From contig NZ_LDSL01000096.1 in the NCBI RefSeq assembly GCF_001476815.1, forward strand, positions 26,069 to 90,068: DNA of 64,000 nt, given 5' to 3'. The notes under the pieces are model-generated. The model did no database searches. It had not been told where the DNA came from and was given only the letters and a program-made list of their open reading frames with translations. Positions 17,732 to 26,018 of this stretch are shown here, one piece after another (the stretch's first letter is position 1; each line of letters opens with the position of its first letter). A program made the translations under genes and the position numbers. Source of the DNA: Pseudacidovorax intermedius (GTDB lineage Bacteria; Pseudomonadota; Gammaproteobacteria; Burkholderiales; Burkholderiaceae_C).

Positions 17732-18235
17732 ATGAGCATTGCAGCCGCTCTTCCCCGTCCGACCTTTGCAGTCCCTGCTCACGGTGTGCCCGAGGCCCTT
17801 CACAGAGGGCAGGATGACCTTCCCTTCGTCGAATTCGACCACGGCGTCGAGATGCAGGTCTTGCAGGTCGATATTCCGACCGGCCTATGGATCGTCAGGA
17901 TGCGGATGGCGCCTGGCACGACGTTGCCGACGCACAAGCACACGGGCGAGGTCTACGCCTTCACGATTGCCGGATCGTGGCGCTACCTCGAATACCCCGA
18001 GGTGAATGTCGCCGGCTCCTATCTCTACGAGCCGGCCGGCTCCGTCCATACCCTGCATGTGCCGGCAACCAACAAGGAGCCGACGGATGTGTGGTTCGCC
18101 ATACGTGGGCCGAACCTGAACCTGGACGAGGACGGCAATGTGTCGCTCGTCTTCGATGCGGCCTTCGTTCTGAGCGTCTACCGTTCTCGGTGCCGGAAGA
18201 TGGGGCTTGCGGTTCCCAAGGTGATCGGCGCGTGA
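17732..18235 (+). CDS. cupin dioxygenase, 2,4'-dihydroxyacetophenone dioxygenase-like
   Basis: This 167-aa single-domain cupin has metal ligands His68, His70 and Glu73 in THKHTGEVYAF and a probable third His at 106 in AGSVHTLHV. The layout (GLWIVRMRMAPGTTLP before the first motif, LNLDEDGNV late) matches the DAD/ChrR-like cupin group, whose founder cleaves 2,4'-dihydroxyacetophenone to 4-hydroxybenzoate and formate. Many homologues have other or unknown roles. It is the last gene of the plus arm, 66 bases after the ACAD, so it may act on an aromatic ketone made by the side-chain steps, but that is inference. Confidence 0.72.
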   Translation: MSIAAALPRPTFAVPAHGVPEALHRGQDDLPFVEFDHGVEMQVLQVDIPTGLWIVRMRMAPGTTLPTHKHTGEVYAFTIAGSWRYLEYPEVNVAGSYLYEPAGSVHTLHVPATNKEPTDVWFAIRGPNLNLDEDGNVSLVFDAAFVLSVYRSRCRKMGLAVPKVIGA

Positions 18236-18528
18236 GCAACCGATCAGGCGTCGCAAGCGCCAACCTGGGCTCTCGCTCCGCCAGACCTTCAGTTGGACTT
18301 GATCTGGAACGGCCGAATATTCTGCTGGTCCCGTGCCGATTCTCGCTTCATGCGTGGTTCAAATGACGCGGGCGGTCGTGGGGCATTGGAGAATCGTTTG
18401 CGCATTTCGGTGCCGCTCACCTTTTAGTAATCAGTGGCGTCTCAGTAATAGTCGCGTGCTGATCATCGAGTCGGCACGGGCAGATCCAAACCTGAATTGC
18501 AACACCTGCTCTCCGCTAATGTAAGGAG
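18236..18528. other. gene-free junction between catabolon 1 and the ICE-like module
   Basis: About 290 bases of lower GC than the catabolic genes separate the cupin gene from an IS30-like scrap. No reading frame with family features is seen. It looks like joining DNA left by insertions. Confidence 0.5.
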
Positions 18529-18654
18529 ATGCCAATTGCCTCGAAGACATACCGCCAATTCCAGCCCGAAGACCGTGTGACGCTGGCGAGCTCGCGCCAG
18601 CAGGGCGTAGGCGGCGCGCACGCTCAACTATCGGAATCGGGATTTTGCCGATGA
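18529..18654 (+). pseudogene. remnant of an IS30-family transposase N-terminus
   Basis: The frame from ATG 18529 reads KTYRQFQPEDRVTLASSRQQG, close to the opening of IS30-family transposases, then loses similarity and meets a stop at 18654. No further transposase sequence or inverted repeats can be recognised. It lies exactly between the first catabolon and the ICE-like module. Confidence 0.45.
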
Positions 18655-18720
18655 CTGAACAAGGAAGAGGTAACACAGCAGTATGCGAGACCCCGATACG
18701 GTGTATTGCCCGCGGCTGCT

Positions 18721-19128
18721 TCAGCACTTCGCTCTCTTAGCCTTCACGCGCGGATCTGTCCCGATCACGTGGCCGCCGCTTCGGGTGAAGCAGACGCCGT
18801 CGGCACAGTGGTACTTCGGATCCTTCAGCACCTCAATGGGCGCATCGCCGATCTCGCAGCGCAGTTCAGGGAAGTTGAATTCGGCGTAGTTCTGCGCGCG
18901 GGTGCTGGTGTTGTACCAAACGCCTGATGAACCTGTGCGTACCTCAATGGGATAGATCGGATAGCGCAGGTCCGGGGTCCACCCCTGGATCTGCACCTTC
19001 ATGGCACTGCGATCGATCTGATGCGCCACCGCGTCGGGGTTGGTTGTTGGATCCCTGCTCGGGCCCGCCGCCCACGTGGCGCTGCAAAGCGCCAGCGTGA
19101 ATGCAAGTGTTGAGATGGCTGCTTTCAT
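18721..19128 (-). CDS. small secreted protein of unknown function
   Basis: This 135-aa protein has a clear signal peptide (about 1-21, ending ATWAAG) and an excellent AGGAGGAAA ribosome site before ATG 19128. The mature part contains three or four Cys in the C-terminal half (RCEIG, YHCADGVCF, KAKC), which suggests disulfides in the periplasm. I do not recognise the family. It is the most distal gene of the minus-strand module. Confidence 0.6.
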   Translation of the reverse strand: MKAAISTLAFTLALCSATWAAGPSRDPTTNPDAVAHQIDRSAMKVQIQGWTPDLRYPIYPIEVRTGSSGVWYNTSTRAQNYAEFNFPELRCEIGDAPIEVLKDPKYHCADGVCFTRSGGHVIGTDPRVKAKRAKC

Positions 19129-19167
19129 GCTGCGTTTCCTCCTGAGGTTGTGTTGAAGCGCTTTGCG

Positions 19168-20331
19168 CTAGCGTTGAAAAAACTGTCGAGCCTGGGCCGA
19201 CCGATGGTTCTGATCACTGCCTTCCACAATGCCCCGAACGATCTGGCGCAGGTTGCGCACGGCCTGCGGTTCCTGCAGCCGCCCGTTGAGCGCATTGCGG
19301 TCTGAAGGAGGCTGCTCTTCCTCGAAGCACTCGATGGCCAACTCGCACAGCGATCCGGTGTCGATCAGGAACTGAAAGGCTCTCTGCGCCTTGCCAGGAT
19401 CCTGGATGGCTGCGCCGGCGGTCGAGAAGAACTCGGCCAGCTCTTCCCGGTTCAGGACCTCTTCCCCAAGTTCGTTCTCCAGCGGCTCCATCAGATCCGA
19501 TAGCTGTAGCACCCGCTGCCTGGCGATGCTGAAAATCTCCTGGCAGACCACCGGGTTCGTCCAGGGTGTGTCCGACTGCTGCGCCCGTCGCATCATCTCG
19601 GCCGTTTGGGCAGGCGAACTCGCCGCCGCATGCCGGGCCAGCAGGAACTCGCGGACCACGGCGAAGACCTGCATCAGTTCGCGCTTCTCGCAGAAGTTGC
19701 AGTCCACAATGGCGCCGCCATTGACGAGCACCTTGGTGCCTCGCACCTCGACCTCGCGGACGTCCTCCCAGAACCGTCGCTCCGCAGACGAACCCAGCTC
19801 CTTGAAGTGGATGCCTTCCTCCGTGAGCGCGAGGCCTTCCTTGCCTCCGCCAAAGACCGTGGCATCGATCAGCACCAGCACCTTGTCGTTGCCTTCACCG
19901 AGCACGAAGCTGCTGCCGGCGCCGGTCAGCTTCTTGGGCGGGATGTACGGCGTCACGTAGATCCGGGTGAACGTCGCACCGCGAAGCCGCCGCTGCAGCA
20001 GATCGTTCAACGAGACCTTGGGTGGCGCTGGTGCAGATGCGGACGCCGCGGCCCGGGCAGCGGCAGAGTGCCGCGGCTCACGGGCCGCGCTGCCTTGGGG
20101 CGCCTCCTGCTCGACCTGACTGGCGTCATACCGCTCCCGAGTCTTGGCGTTGGAAAGCACCGCATACGCCTCGTTGACCCGCTGCATCTGCTGCGTCGCC
20201 CAGCTCACCGTGGCCTCATCGGCCTGCGGGTACTTGTCCGGGTGGTACTGCGTACGCCGAGCCCGGTAGGCGAGGTCGATCTCCTGATTGGATGCCGTGG
20301 GCCGGACGCCCAGCACGTCGTAGTGGTTTAT
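19168..20331 (-). CDS. J-domain (DnaJ-like) protein with long C-terminal region; start codon unclear
   Basis: The protein begins at the J-domain (NHYDVLGVRPTASNQEIDLA, then YHPDKYPQ with the HPD motif around residue 33) and continues through a Gln/Ala-rich linker into a region of about 280 aa that I do not recognise. Homologous J-domains start within a few residues of this point, but there is no ATG, GTG or TTG in frame between the upstream stop at 20400 and the domain; the best candidate is ATA at 20331-20329. HPD recruits DnaK. The C-terminal half (SFVLGEGNDKVLVLIDATVFGG) might be a bacterial PH-like domain. Length from ATA is 387 aa. Confidence 0.72.
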   Translation of the reverse strand: MNHYDVLGVRPTASNQEIDLAYRARRTQYHPDKYPQADEATVSWATQQMQRVNEAYAVLSNAKTRERYDASQVEQEAPQGSAAREPRHSAAARAAASASAPAPPKVSLNDLLQRRLRGATFTRIYVTPYIPPKKLTGAGSSFVLGEGNDKVLVLIDATVFGGGKEGLALTEEGIHFKELGSSAERRFWEDVREVEVRGTKVLVNGGAIVDCNFCEKRELMQVFAVVREFLLARHAAASSPAQTAEMMRRAQQSDTPWTNPVVCQEIFSIARQRVLQLSDLMEPLENELGEEVLNREELAEFFSTAGAAIQDPGKAQRAFQFLIDTGSLCELAIECFEEEQPPSDRNALNGRLQEPQAVRNLRQIVRGIVEGSDQNHRSAQARQFFQR

Positions 20332-20360
20332 GAGGCAAAAAAAGAAGAGAGATGAAGCGC

Positions 20361-20394
20361 GCCCACCCCCCCGGACGAACCGGGAGGGGCGGGC
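20361..20394 (-). terminator. GC-rich hairpin followed by T7 on the minus strand
   Basis: A GCCC...CCGG stem closes over ACGAA and pairs with CCGG...GGGC. On the minus strand it is followed some 20 bases later by seven Ts. It lies between the lipoprotein stop (20400) and the J-domain protein, so it may terminate or attenuate transcription into the latter. Confidence 0.55.
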
Positions 20395-20399
20395 GGCCT

Positions 20400-20729
20400 T
20401 TATGACGGCGCGTAGAGCTTGGCGCAGGTACTGGAGTCGTAGACGTCCAGCAGCGCACGGGCCTGACCGGAGGGACTCAGCTTGTGCAGCGCCAGGTCGT
20501 CGTCCAGGCGCTGCGCCATGCGGCTCATGTTGATGTTGCTGACATCCTTGGTCTCGACCAGCACGGCGAACCGAGTCATGGCCATGGCGGCCTCGGCCGG
20601 GCGCGCCATCATGGTCGCCACCTTGGCGCATTTGTAGGCCTCGTAGAAGCGGCGCTCGTCGCTGGAGCAGCTGGCCACGAGCAGTGCCGCCGAAGCGAGC
20701 GCTGTGACAGGAGAAAAAGCGCGTCGCAT
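20400..20729 (-). CDS. small putative lipoprotein
   Basis: This 109-aa protein has a short signal sequence with a lipobox-like LLVASCSS near residues 17-24, so Cys21 is the probable lipidated residue. The rest is helical and charged with two further Cys (YKCAKV and SSTCAKLY). Family not recognised. It starts 8 bases after the stop of the 69-aa membrane protein and belongs to the same small operon. Confidence 0.65.
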   Translation of the reverse strand: MRRAFSPVTALASAALLVASCSSDERRFYEAYKCAKVATMMARPAEAAMAMTRFAVLVETKDVSNINMSRMAQRLDDDLALHKLSPSGQARALLDVYDSSTCAKLYAPS

Positions 20730-20737
20730 GCCGCCGC

Positions 20738-20947
20738 TCACCGGTAGATCAGAACGATGGCCCCGATGATCAGCAGCAGCACGACAACGCCCATGAAGGC
20801 GCCCAGGGCGGGGAACATGGTCAGAGGCCAGACGAGCGCCTTGCCGAAGGCGAAGGCAGCGCGGTGGCCGTCCACGAGAACAAAGTAGGCCCAGAAGAGC
20901 AGGCCGATGGCGCCGTAGCCGGAGAAGATTTTTCCTTTGAGAGTCAT
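20738..20947 (-). CDS. small inner-membrane protein
   Basis: This 69-aa protein has two hydrophobic segments (about 12-27 and 48-68), the second ending LIIGAIVLIYR. No family recognised. It is the promoter-proximal gene of a minus-strand operon that faces the XRE regulator across 150 bases of AT-richer DNA. Confidence 0.65.
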   Translation of the reverse strand: MTLKGKIFSGYGAIGLLFWAYFVLVDGHRAAFAFGKALVWPLTMFPALGAFMGVVVLLLIIGAIVLIYR

Positions 20948-21097
20948 GGTGGTGGAGGTGAAGTGAAGGGTTGTTGACGGAAGCGAGAAGAGGACAGAGA
21001 CCGGGAGTGGGCGCGCAGAAAGACCAGCCTTTCTTTGACTTTAAATGGTACCTAAACACAGTGTATTCAAACGCAACAGCGCTGGACCATCGGCGCG

Positions 21098-21430
21098 ATG
21101 CCAGCAGTCAAGCCACCCTCAAAGACGTTGCGCGAGGTGTTTGCCCGCAACGTGCGGCTCGTGCGGGTCAGCAAGGAGATGTCGCAGGAGGCGATGGCGG
21201 CGGAGGCGCAGCTGGACCGCACCTTCATCGGCTCGCTGGAGCGGGGGGAGCGCAACATCTCGATCGACAACATCGAGCGTCTGGCCAAGGCCATCGACAC
21301 GCTGCCGCACGAGTTGCTCGATCCCGCGCTGCCGAAACTGCGCGGGCTGGACGAGACGGCGACGCGCGCGCCCCGCAAGGCGCGTGTCTATCCGGCTGCG
21401 CGTCGACCGCGCGCTAAGCCGGCGGAGTAG
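21098..21430 (+). CDS. XRE-family helix-turn-helix regulator
   Basis: This 110-aa protein has a complete HTH_3 domain at about 10-68 (VRVSKEMSQEAMAAEAQLDR, then TFIGSLERGERNISIDNIER). The basic Arg/Ala tail may aid DNA binding. Such regulators are typical controllers of mobile elements. It is the only plus-strand gene of the module, and its 3' end overlaps the end of the convergent gene at 21414 by 17 bases. Confidence 0.85.
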   Translation: MPAVKPPSKTLREVFARNVRLVRVSKEMSQEAMAAEAQLDRTFIGSLERGERNISIDNIERLAKAIDTLPHELLDPALPKLRGLDETATRAPRKARVYPAARRPRAKPAE

Positions 21431-22055
21431 GGCGGCGCTCCAGGCAAAGCGTGCCTTCCACCTCGACCGCGAGCGCCAGGCCGTCGATGCCGCGGTAGGC
21501 CAATGGCAGCTTCAGCGGGTTGGCGCGTGGGCCCAGCGTCAGACCCGAGCCAGGCAGCAATTCCAGCCGGCAGTTGTAGCCCGTGCCCCAGGGCGTGGCG
21601 AGTAGCGCATCCAGCAGCAGAAGCGCCCGAGGGCGTTCCTGCCGGCCGGTGAGCCATTCCTCGCCTGTGACCAGCGCCCCGCGCAGGCCGTCCTGGTGAC
21701 GCACGCAGACCAGCATCACCCGGAAGGCGCAGGTGCTGAGGCGGGGCAATCCCTTTTCCCAGCGGCAGTCGAGCTCCGGCAGCCAGCGCGCTGCCAGTGC
21801 CTGAACGCTGTCTGGGTTGGACGGATCGATGACGACGTCGCTTGGCGGGCGCCGCGGCGGCAACGCCAGGCAGGCGGTCGCGGCGCTCAGCAGACCCCGG
21901 ATGGCGTCGGCTTCGTCAACGTGTTCCTGCAGGCGAAGGCGGTTCCGCTGGGGATCTGCAGGACGCTCCAGCGCCAGCATGGTGTCGAAGCGCAGGCCAG
22001 GGAGGTACCGGTGCAGAACCTGCGCTGGCACCTGATCAGGCCGTTGGCTGTCCAT
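21414..22055 (-). CDS. conserved mobile-element protein of unknown function
   Basis: This 213-aa soluble protein starts at ATG 22055 inside the 3' end of the next gene upstream (20-base overlap), which indicates coupling. It contains an Arg/Leu-rich helical half and a later segment WGTGYNCRLELLPGSG. I do not recognise a domain. Its position beside YqaJ and DUF932 genes suggests a role in element DNA metabolism. Confidence 0.6.
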   Translation of the reverse strand: MDSQRPDQVPAQVLHRYLPGLRFDTMLALERPADPQRNRLRLQEHVDEADAIRGLLSAATACLALPPRRPPSDVVIDPSNPDSVQALAARWLPELDCRWEKGLPRLSTCAFRVMLVCVRHQDGLRGALVTGEEWLTGRQERPRALLLLDALLATPWGTGYNCRLELLPGSGLTLGPRANPLKLPLAYRGIDGLALAVEVEGTLCLERRPTPPA

Positions 22056-23001
22056 CCGGTGCCTCCGACTGCGTGAGCAGTCGATCCATCCGCGCAGCCA
22101 AAGAAGGTGCCTGCGTTGGGTCAGAACGGCTGGTGCTGAAGCCACGGGTGGTCGACGCATCCGGGTAGAACTCGTCCACCACGGCAGCGCCGTCCTCCTG
22201 CGACTCCTCGAACGCCCCGGCGGCGAAGCCATCCCGTGCTGCCTGGTCCAGCGCGTCCTGGTCGAAGCCCGCTTCCTCGCGCTGGCGCCAGATTGCCTGT
22301 CCGGCCTCCAGCGTCTGCGCCAGGCTGCTGCCTGCCCGCACCGTGAGGTCCACGTAGTAGATCGGCGTGCGGTGCGAGCGTGTCGTGGACTTGCCGCGCA
22401 GGCGCAGTTCCAGTGCAAGCGCGGACAGGTGTCCGCCCGACAGTGCCTGGAAGTACTTCAGGCGCGCCGACAGCGTCCGGATGCTGTTGAAGCCCGTGGT
22501 GCGGAAGATGAACGAGCCCAGCTCATCCTCGTCACCGATGCGCACGTTGAGTCGCCCGTAGGGCTTGCAGCCCGACTTGGCGCCCAGCTCGCAACCCTCT
22601 GGCGCAGGGCAGGGCAGAGCCTGGATGCCGGACGGTGTGGCCCGCTTGCAGCTCTGGCCGTTGCCGACGCACAGCGGCCGGCCGGTGGCCCGGTCGAAGA
22701 CGCTGTAGTTGGCGCGCAGGTTGAGGTCCGGATCGTCGAAGAGGAAGCGCACCGGGATGGCTCGCAGCTTGGCCTCCTTCTTGGCAGGCTCCTTGTCGGC
22801 GTCAGCCTTTGAGCCTTCCGCAAGCTTTGCACGCAGTTGCTGGTCCAGCGGGTGCAGCACCCAGCCGTCCTGGCGCTGGACCTGTGTGGTGATGGTGAAT
22901 TCGTCGTCCCTCTCGGGCAGGCGCTTGCCGTCTTTCATGACGACCTTGCCGATGGCGATGCGCCCGATGACGGGCGGCGTGAGTGCCAGTCCTTTGAGCA
23001 T
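22036..23001 (-). CDS. conserved mobile-element protein with Cys-rich insert
   Basis: This 321-aa protein resembles the conserved ICE/plasmid proteins usually labelled recombination directionality factor-like or hydrolase/metal-binding. ATG 23001 has AAGGA upstream; translation opens MLKGLALTPPVIGRIAIGKV. A Cys cluster (QSCKRATPSG, LPCPAPEGCELGAKSGC) could bind metal. The C-terminal third is acidic and Ser-rich. The call as an RDF-like protein is from memory of gene order and is unproven. Confidence 0.6.
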   Translation of the reverse strand: MLKGLALTPPVIGRIAIGKVVMKDGKRLPERDDEFTITTQVQRQDGWVLHPLDQQLRAKLAEGSKADADKEPAKKEAKLRAIPVRFLFDDPDLNLRANYSVFDRATGRPLCVGNGQSCKRATPSGIQALPCPAPEGCELGAKSGCKPYGRLNVRIGDEDELGSFIFRTTGFNSIRTLSARLKYFQALSGGHLSALALELRLRGKSTTRSHRTPIYYVDLTVRAGSSLAQTLEAGQAIWRQREEAGFDQDALDQAARDGFAAGAFEESQEDGAAVVDEFYPDASTTRGFSTSRSDPTQAPSLAARMDRLLTQSEAPDGQPTA

Positions 23002-23121
23002 GTGGGGTCCTTGGGAAGTTGAGGAAAGTTGTGGAAATCGAGGGAAGAGAACCGAGGGCCGCGGAACGGCCGCCTCGGAAACTCTGGAAAAGTCGGAAAT
23101 GGCGGGCGCTGCCTTGCACAA

Positions 23122-23150
23122 GCCCGCCCCTTCAATCCGCTGGGGCGGGC
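23122..23150 (-). promoter_or_regulatory. GC-rich hairpin upstream of the gene at 22036
   Basis: GCCCGCCCC and GGGGCGGGC form a perfect 9-bp stem with an 11-base loop, between the end of the 38-aa gene and the start at 23001. No T-run follows on the minus strand, so a leader or attenuator role is as likely as termination. Confidence 0.5.
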
Positions 23151-23208
23151 CGCTGTGTTCCCTCGCGGCAGAGGGTTCGTCACTGGGCGGGCGGCGACGG
23201 GTGGGCTG

Positions 23209-23325
23209 TCAAAGCGGCTGACTGCGGCGCAGCGCCAGGCCGTAGCCCAGCACCACGCCGATCCCCAGCACGAGCGCATAGGCCGCCAGGAACTCCAGCG
23301 GGCTCGCACCGACGGTGGTGCTCAT
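23209..23325 (-). CDS. 38-aa single-span membrane peptide
   Basis: The peptide runs from ATG 23325, which overlaps the stop of the YqaJ gene as ATGA, to TGA at 23209. One hydrophobic span (FLAAYALVLGIGVVLGYGLA) is followed by RRSQPL, giving an N-out or N-in anchor with a basic end. The coupling to the exonuclease gene and the clean membrane span support a real gene. Function unknown. Confidence 0.5.
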   Translation of the reverse strand: MSTTVGASPLEFLAAYALVLGIGVVLGYGLALRRSQPL

Positions 23326-24341
23326 GGCAGCTCCTTGACGGTGAAGCGGCGGGTGCCGGCCTTTGGGACGCCGTAGGTCGCCAGCAGCTCAGGGTGATCG
23401 GCCAGGAGCCGATCCACGTCCAGGGCTGTGCCGTCCTTGCTGCGCTTCCAGCGGACTTCGCCGCCGTCGAAACGGGCGACGGTGGCTTCACCCATGCGCT
23501 GCTGGATCCGCTGGCGCAGGATCTCCTGCTGCTGTTCGGCTTCGGCGATGGTCTGCCGCAGCGCCAGAAGGTCAGCGAACGCGCCGCCGAACTCCAGGTC
23601 GTCCGCAAGATCCAACACCGTGCCGCTGTCGCGGGGCCACAGCGCCTTGAGCGCCAGGGCCGCAGACTCCGACCCGTCCGCCGGCGGCGCCGTGTCCGTC
23701 TCCACGTGCCGCCAGAACCGCGCCTCCAGCTGGATCAGCTTCGGGATGAGTTCGTCATCGCGCTCGATCCGGTAGATGCGCAGCTCCTGCCCGCAGATCA
23801 GCACCGCCACGTCCGCCGCCTGCTTGCCAGTGACGGCGAGCTGGTGCATCACCTGCAGCTGGATGTACTCGGGCACGCCGTCTTCCCAGAGACGTGCCCC
23901 GTGGTAGCCGGCGGTCTTGCACTCCAGGATCTGGACATCCGGCGCGCCCAGGACCTCGCGGTCCAGGTTCGCCAGCATCCAGGGGTGTTCCGGGTGCTGC
24001 AGCACAGCGTTGATCCGGCGCACCTTGTGCCCGGCGCGCCGGGTGTAGTGCGCCGCCACGATGGGCTCCAGCAACGTGCCCCAGTACATGGGGCTGGTCT
24101 CGTCGTTCGGATCCACCTTCGGCAGCTCGGCATCGCGGCCGGTCTTGTCCAGCCACAGCTCCAGCGGTGAGGTGTACGGGCTCAGGCCGATGGCGGCCGC
24201 GGCGTCGGAGCCGCCGATGCCTTGCTTGCGCATGTCGAGCCACTGGGCACGATCCAGCTTACGGAAGTCCTGCGGCTTCACCAAGCGCAGGGCAGGGCGG
24301 GCACGAGCCGAGGGCTCGCCCGCCCGATGGGCTTCTGCCAT
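23322..24341 (-). CDS. YqaJ-like viral recombinase / exonuclease
   Basis: This 339-aa protein has the lambda-exonuclease-like YqaJ core: QWLDMRKQGIGGSDAAAAIG (about 34-53), PMYWGTLLEP with the catalytic-region Glu, then the Asp and ECKT of the PD-(D/E)XK centre (ILECKTAGYHGARLW). The C-terminal half is helical and probably assembles oligomers. ATG 24341 has AAGGAG 8-13 bases upstream. These 5'-3' exonucleases act with single-strand annealing proteins in phages and ICEs; no Bet/RecT gene is adjacent here. Confidence 0.82.
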   Translation of the reverse strand: MAEAHRAGEPSARARPALRLVKPQDFRKLDRAQWLDMRKQGIGGSDAAAAIGLSPYTSPLELWLDKTGRDAELPKVDPNDETSPMYWGTLLEPIVAAHYTRRAGHKVRRINAVLQHPEHPWMLANLDREVLGAPDVQILECKTAGYHGARLWEDGVPEYIQLQVMHQLAVTGKQAADVAVLICGQELRIYRIERDDELIPKLIQLEARFWRHVETDTAPPADGSESAALALKALWPRDSGTVLDLADDLEFGGAFADLLALRQTIAEAEQQQEILRQRIQQRMGEATVARFDGGEVRWKRSKDGTALDVDRLLADHPELLATYGVPKAGTRRFTVKELP

Positions 24342-24426
24342 GGGGTTCTCCTTGGGTTGAAAGAAATGTTCAGAAAGAAGGAAGGCCAGCCGCCGCATCA
24401 CCCCCGCCGCGCACCGACGCCCAGAA

Positions 24427-24468
24427 GCACAAAGCCCCGGTCCCTTGTGGGGAGCCGGGGCTTTGTGC
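24427..24468 (-). terminator. strong hairpin between DUF932 and YqaJ genes
   Basis: GCACAAAGCCCCGG pairs perfectly with CCGGGGCTTTGTGC around a 14-base loop. It lies downstream of DUF932 (ends 24541) and upstream of YqaJ (starts 24341), both on the minus strand. Terminator or attenuator. Confidence 0.65.
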
Positions 24469-24540
24469 CGTCGGGATGCCGTGATGGCAGTGATCCGGGT
24501 CGTCGCCGGAAAGGTGGAGGGGATGAGGACTGCGGCATGT

Positions 24541-25506
24541 TCAGGCCACCAGTTGCAGGGCAGCGTCGAGGGCGCGCTGCTTGATGCCAGCGCCTTGGCC
24601 GAACCAGGCGCTGTCTAGGCGGTATTCCTGGCTGCGGGCTCGGCGTTCGTGGTCGACGTACTCCGTCACCGCGCACAGCAGGCCCCAGGCGGTTCCCTTG
24701 GCGGCCTGCAGCTCGGCGCCGCGGCCCTTGCCTTCGTAGAGCTCCTGCACCTTCTTGAGGGCGCGCTCGTTGGTCAGGGCCTGCGGCTCGGCATGGCCGT
24801 CCGCTTGGCACATGACCTTCAGGAAGTAATTGAGCGACTCGTGCGTCTTGACCTTGCGCTCGGACAGCGTCTTCATGCGGTACATGAAGGCATCCCAGCT
24901 GGAGACGGCGATGCCGAGTTGCTTCTTGACGGCCTGCGCGTCGAAGCTGGTGCTGTGGGGCACCTTGACGGCATTGACCGCGCCCTGCAGGGCGATGGAC
25001 AGCGTGTTGTTGCAGACGACCCGGATGGTGGTGGGCGTGGCGGTGGTCGCCAGCGTACCGTCGCAGGACGTGGCCAGCAGGATGTAGCCCTTGACGGTGT
25101 CGTTGCCCTTGAGCGCCGACTCCTTGCCGGTGCGCGCCAGCGCCCAGAACTTGCGGCCGGCCTTGAGGACGCCGGCAGTCTCCAGCTCGAAACCGGAAAC
25201 CTCGGTCAGGTCCCGGTAGAACTCGAGGACTTCGCGAGGCTGCACGACCTGGTAGCGGCCGCCGACGACGGACAGCGGGGCCTTGGTGTCGCTGCGGTAG
25301 AGCACCTTCTGGTCGTCGAAGGTCATGATGGAGCCGAGGGCGCCGGCCTGCTCGGCCATGTAGCGCACGGGCGTCTCGCAGATGGTCCAGTCCATGCCGG
25401 CCTGCTCGGCCCAGACTTCGATGGGCTGCTTGGGCGGCAACTGGTTGCCGAGTTCGTGCCAGGGGGTTTGGCCGACGTAGGCCATTTGTTGGAGGAGGTG
25501 TGCCAT
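24541..25506 (-). CDS. DUF932 protein (phage/plasmid-like)
   Basis: This 321-aa DUF932 protein starts at ATG 25506 (MAHLLQQMAYVGQTPWHELG), the usual family opening. Typical internal segments are ICETPVRYM, VLYRSDTKAPLSVVG with YQVVQPREVLEF, and VVCNNTLSIAL in the second half. The family is common on conjugative plasmids, ICEs and phages next to recombination genes; its biochemical role is not established. Confidence 0.85.
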   Translation of the reverse strand: MAHLLQQMAYVGQTPWHELGNQLPPKQPIEVWAEQAGMDWTICETPVRYMAEQAGALGSIMTFDDQKVLYRSDTKAPLSVVGGRYQVVQPREVLEFYRDLTEVSGFELETAGVLKAGRKFWALARTGKESALKGNDTVKGYILLATSCDGTLATTATPTTIRVVCNNTLSIALQGAVNAVKVPHSTSFDAQAVKKQLGIAVSSWDAFMYRMKTLSERKVKTHESLNYFLKVMCQADGHAEPQALTNERALKKVQELYEGKGRGAELQAAKGTAWGLLCAVTEYVDHERRARSQEYRLDSAWFGQGAGIKQRALDAALQLVA

Positions 25507-25580
25507 GGGGTAAAGATGAAGTGGTGGGGGAAGGACGAGGAGTGATGAGGATGCGGGCGAGGAAACGCCCATCGCCGAGA

Positions 25581-26018
25581 TCACGCCCGGTGGTGCGAGA
25601 AGACGTGACCGCAGTTGAGGCAGCGGCAGTTACTCAAGATGGAGCCATCAATGGCTTCGCCTAGCGCTGCGCCGACTGCGCAGCCAGCGATACCGCCGCT
25701 CAGTCCGCCCAAGATGGCGCCAGCGACGGCGCCGAGCGGCGGCATGGAAGGCACGGCCTCGACACCGAGGCCCATGCCGACGTGCGCACCAGCAGCGGCG
25801 CCCGAGAGCGCAGCGGACATGCCGCCGGCTGCACCGGCCAAGGTGCCGATGGTGGCGCCGGTCCTCTTGCCGAGTTCGCGAGTGCATAGGCGCGGGGAAC
25901 CGCAAGATGGGCAGACGGGCGCCGACGCGGTGTCGTTTGCAGCACGCTCGAACAGGGGCTCGTCGTCGTAGAGGTTTGAGGTGGATGGCATAGGCAGGGT
26001 CGTTGAAGAGGAGGCCAT
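25581..26018 (-). CDS. zinc-ribbon protein with glycine-zipper membrane core
   Basis: This protein of about 145 aa (ATG 26018; ATG 25991 is an alternative) has an N-terminal Cys motif (CPSCGSPRLC), a long Gly/Ala-rich stretch with repeated GxxxG-like spacing over about 70 residues, and a C-terminal Cys/His cluster (CRCLNCGHVFSHH). The two Cys motifs could form split zinc ribbons on either side of a membrane hairpin. Seen on mobile elements; function unknown. First gene of the minus-strand series. Confidence 0.6.
   Translation of the reverse strand: MASSSTTLPMPSTSNLYDDEPLFERAANDTASAPVCPSCGSPRLCTRELGKRTGATIGTLAGAAGGMSAALSGAAAGAHVGMGLGVEAVPSMPPLGAVAGAILGGLSGGIAGCAVGAALGEAIDGSILSNCRCLNCGHVFSHHRA

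Noticed and set aside
18721..26018. Prophage
   Set aside because: YqaJ and DUF932 occur in phages, but no capsid, terminase, tail or lysis genes are present; an ICE or plasmid fragment fits better.
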